From NCBI RefSeq assembly GCF_027172205.1, contig NC_070612.1:30963183-31027182 (forward strand): 64,000 nucleotides of DNA. The letters are read 5' to 3'. Made by a program: the position numbers and the translations under genes. This stretch comes from Podarcis raffonei. Its lineage: Eukaryota; Chordata; Lepidosauria; Squamata; Lacertidae. Shown in pieces: positions 60,682 through 64,000 of the stretch. Position 1 is the first letter of the stretch. Each line of letters opens with the position of its first letter. The notes beneath the pieces were generated by a model. It did no database searches. It saw only the letters and a list, made by a program, of their open reading frames with translations, and had not been told where the DNA came from.

Positions 60682-63600
60682 CTGGAAGGACATACATGTG
60701 TTAAGATAAACACGTAACACTGAACAGGATACCGTCATCCCAGAGCAGAATACTTCTCTCGGCTTTTAATTGGCTGCATTTCAGATTCTAAAATGGCACA
60801 AAATGTGTATTTAAAGAAAGGATTAGACTCCACAGTAGAGGGCTGAACCCACAATGCAGCACTAAAGAACAGGTTGCCTGCCAGCTCTCTCTGCCCAAAG
60901 AGGTTATAATAAGCAACTACACTCAAGGAAGAATTATGCATTTTTCAAATGCCAAAATTTCGCACCAAACGAAGCCTGCCTCAAATGTGCATGTTGAGAA
61001 TAAGGCTTTGTACAGATTCACTCTGGCTCCAGTGCGCTCCCATTGCTGGTGTTTGAAACTGTGTACGCATGACATTAGCCACTATGAATATCTATCCTGT
61101 AGGGGTTTGAGAGGCTGTTTAATGCCTCATACCAGCTTCCATCCAATTTACTAACTTAAACCACAGTTCAACAGCTATTGTGCGTGTGCAGGTGACAGCT
61201 TCCTGAATAGGGGTTTAGGGGGTTGCTGCAGTGGGGAAACCAAACAGGTAATGCACATTCCTGACCCTTCTTTGGCGCATACAGCAATGTGCAAGTGAGA
61301 CTTGCAGAATGGGGTGCACAGTGATCATATCTTCTTAGTCTGACCCACAGCTGAAGAGATCCAAAATGAGACACCTTTCTAGAAGTCATTCTCAACAGCC
61401 CCTCACACATGGGACTACAATTGGAACAAATGCTATTCCCTGCCCCTTGTGTACTGTTCTGAGGTTCTCCCAGAGCTGTTTGGGGGGCACCCGGGTGCCC
61501 AGGGGTAGGAGACAGGGGGGGGGGGAGACCCATTATTCTAGCAGGACTCGTTGTACTGGTTCCTGCTACCACAACTGTTTACTTGAATTGGACCTACTGC
61601 AGTGATTTTTGCATGCCTGTTGAATTCCCAGTATCCCACACTAAGAACACCCGAGAGCTTCCCACAGGGGAATCCCCTTTCTTGACTCATCCAGAAAATA
61701 CAGGCATTTAGTCACCTTCTCTGCTGTAGAACAACAGCAGGTGATGAAATGCACACATGGTAACATTAAGGTTCATTAAAAAAAATCAATATAAACAACT
61801 ATCGCACGAAAATGAAAAACAACAAACCAACCCAGCAGTCCAGGAATAACTCAGACATCAAAACATAACTGGCTAATTAAAAGCTTAAGCAAGCTTAAAG
61901 ACACAAACCAAGTCAGCCAGTAGAAAACGCTTTCAACTAGAGCCACAATTTCACCTGTCAGCAACAAACTATCACCAAGGGAGCCAGGCAGCCCACTCTG
62001 GGAAACGCATTCCACAGAAAAGGCTCAGCTCTCTACACCCTCACTGACCTCACCCAAAGCAGGCTGCCCAGAGCAGAATCCAAGTGCCTCCCCCTTGAGT
62101 GACTGGCTCTCTTATCAGCCAACTTCTCAGTTCAAAGAGCTTCCCAGGAGGCGGCTCCGACCCCCAGGCATGCTGGCTGAAGGCAAGACCCAGGATATCA
62201 ATCCAGAGCCATCCAGGTCAGTTTCCATGCTGATGCATGAACAAATCACCCAGTCTCAGGAATGTTCAGCCCAAGGTGGCAGAATTTGTAAAAACAATTC
62301 TAACTATATGGCACCATGATATAAAAACAGTGTGGGTGGGGGCAGCTGTGACATCTTGCTAAATAATTCCAGTCGTGCCATTCTGAGGTGGGGCAGAAGT
62401 TACATATGGAGTGCACCACTCATATCAAGAGACACAGAACACACGTACTTCTCTTTTAAGAAATTTCGCTGCATGAATTGGAGCAGCTCTGACCACAAGA
62501 GATTGATGGCTAAGTATTGGGGAGGAGCCTTCTTCAGCTCAAAAGCTGCATTTCCTGTTGTCTAACTGGGGGGAGGAGGCCTGCATGCCAAAAGTGGGGT
62601 GTGGCTACCCCACCCCCTGCTCACACATGCTTTTTTAAAAAGAGTGCTTTTAAAAGCTTTTAAAGTAACAAACCCCAAACAACAATTAGCATGGAAAGGA
62701 AACCTTATTTCACGAGTACCTGCAAGCAGGGATTTTCTGGGATCACAGTTGGGGAATGAAGGGTTAACTCTCCTCCCAAGCTCTGCCTGGAGGGCGGGGG
62801 AGAGAAAGCCCCTCTCCTACATCACAATTAGGCTTCTGTTGTTTGGAAGTCTTTCAAGCCTAATTGCAGCACAGGGGGTCCTGGCTGGGGAAAGAAAGGT
62901 TTACAATGGCCACCCCAGGGGATAACTGTATATAAATGAAGGCTTTTTTTCAAGCCTGATAGCTGGAGGGCAGGGGTGCAGCAATAAGAGGGTGCTTATG
63001 ATGCAGATGAGGAGGACCCAGGGGCTACATCTGGCACACAGGCTGATATTTTCCACCCCTGAGTTACAGGGTTTTATCAAATTCATACTGGCTTCAAAGA
63101 TGCATGGGACTGAAGTGATTTGCAGTTTAACCAATGGGGCAAAATATTCCCTGCCAGTATCTGGATACCACACTAGAAAGCACCATGGTTCTAATCTCAG
63201 CATTTTGTGAAACAGTGTGCATAGACATTTGTTCTGTGAGTATACAGTCAAAACCTCCACTGCCTTGGGAGAAGAAAAGGCAAAGGAGTAAACCTTACAG
63301 AAATCCGGAATGGAGTCCCTAAGGTGGCGCCTTGTACACCTCCTTCCAGTGACCCCCTGCAGCCGAGCTGGTGCCAAATGCATAGGGAAGCACATGCCTG
63401 ATGTTATTATGCTTTTATATTTGTTGGAATCTGCCCAGAGTGGCTATGGCAACCCAGTCAGATGGGTGAAGTACAAATAATAAAATTTGTTGTTGTTGTT
63501 ACTGTTGTTGCTCCTTTGGACCACATCAGCGAGGTCAAGAGGGGGGGTGTCTTGTCATCTGGGCAGCCCAAGACCTCCATACACACTGCCCAGGCTTGCA

Positions 63601-64000
63601 CCTCAGGAAGGTCACTTCCATGCTACTAACACAGCAGTTTGCCTTCACCCCTAGAGGTGCAATCCATTGTCTCTCGAGACAGAGGGATACCAACAACAAC
63701 CCCATCCAAGAGGCTGGGTGTAACTACTTTCACAAAGGAACTACTTTCTTCTCAAATTCCATCTGATATTCAGTATTAGATATGGAGTGCTATGTGTCTT
63801 CACCTCACGATCTCTTTTGGGCAGAGGAAGGAGGGAGGGAAAGAGCAGTTTGACTGGTTTTTCAAACCTTACATGGATATTTGTTAGAGTGATTAAGGGG
63901 AAAGGTATCCCCCCCCCCAAAAAAATGGCATTCTTCCACAGTTTGTCATGTTCTATGTAGAATATGACAAAAAGCTTTTGGCTCCAAGTTCTCCAGAGGT
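60682..64000. other. OCLN intron to window end, no exon seen
   Basis: Searched on the minus strand for the MARVEL-domain exon (EEW end) without success. It holds the LINE piece at 61.8 kb, a LINE tail at 63,410-63,500 (cccagagtggctatggcaac) with (GTT)n, and g-runs at 61,515-61,525. Confidence 0.45.
61760..62230 (-). mobile_element. Old LINE 3' fragment (L2-like), reversed
   Basis: Contains 'ctctgggaaacgcattccac', 'aagagcttcccaggaggcgg' and similar motifs seen in the 31.8- and 45.2-kb repeats. Lies in an OCLN intron. Confidence 0.4.

Overview
The window looks like a squamate reptile (lizard-type) nuclear genome. The evidence is vertebrate genes with introns, Sauria-type tRNA SINEs with BovB-like 3' tails, CR1/L2-type and BovB LINE pieces, hAT and Tigger-like MITEs, and AT-rich intergenic DNA with many microsatellites. 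No bacterial gene, CRISPR array or RNA gene is present.

Layout. (1) 3.3-20.3 kb holds GTF2H2 (TFIIH p44) on the minus strand. All 15 coding exons can be placed and they give exactly 395 codons plus stop. (2) 20.787-37.011 kb is one large transposon-like unit. It has two ~4 kb arms in opposite orientation, each built of ~154-bp BamHI-site-rich tandem monomers, with mirror-image outer ends and a candidate 9-bp target duplication. Between the arms lie a decayed Ulp1-like (C48) protease and a PHD finger, a 27-bp minisatellite, and later insertions (a poly(A) retroelement, CR1, an LTR, an L2-like LINE and a Tigger-like MITE). I infer a Mutator-like (MULE) relative; no transposase was recognised. 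(3) 38.56-41.2 kb holds an intact, intronless, very GC-rich ANAPC2 (APC/C subunit 2) gene on the plus strand. It has its own CpG-rich 5' end and a tandemly repeated 3' end carrying two poly(A) signals. (4) 41.2-48.6 kb is intergenic and repeat-rich. (5) 48.6-64 kb carries the 3' half of OCLN (occludin) on the minus strand: five C-terminal coding exons including the ELL domain. The MARVEL exons must lie beyond the right edge.

GTF2H2 and OCLN are also close together in human 5q13, so the backbone looks like conserved synteny. The giant element and the ANAPC2 retrogene lie between them. The element starts about 0.5 kb upstream of the GTF2H2 CpG-rich 5' region, and ANAPC2 starts about 1.7 kb beyond its other end.

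All assignments come from reading the sequence and remembered family features; no database search was run. Exon boundaries were checked by GT/AG sites and frame phase. TE family names are less certain than the host-gene calls.
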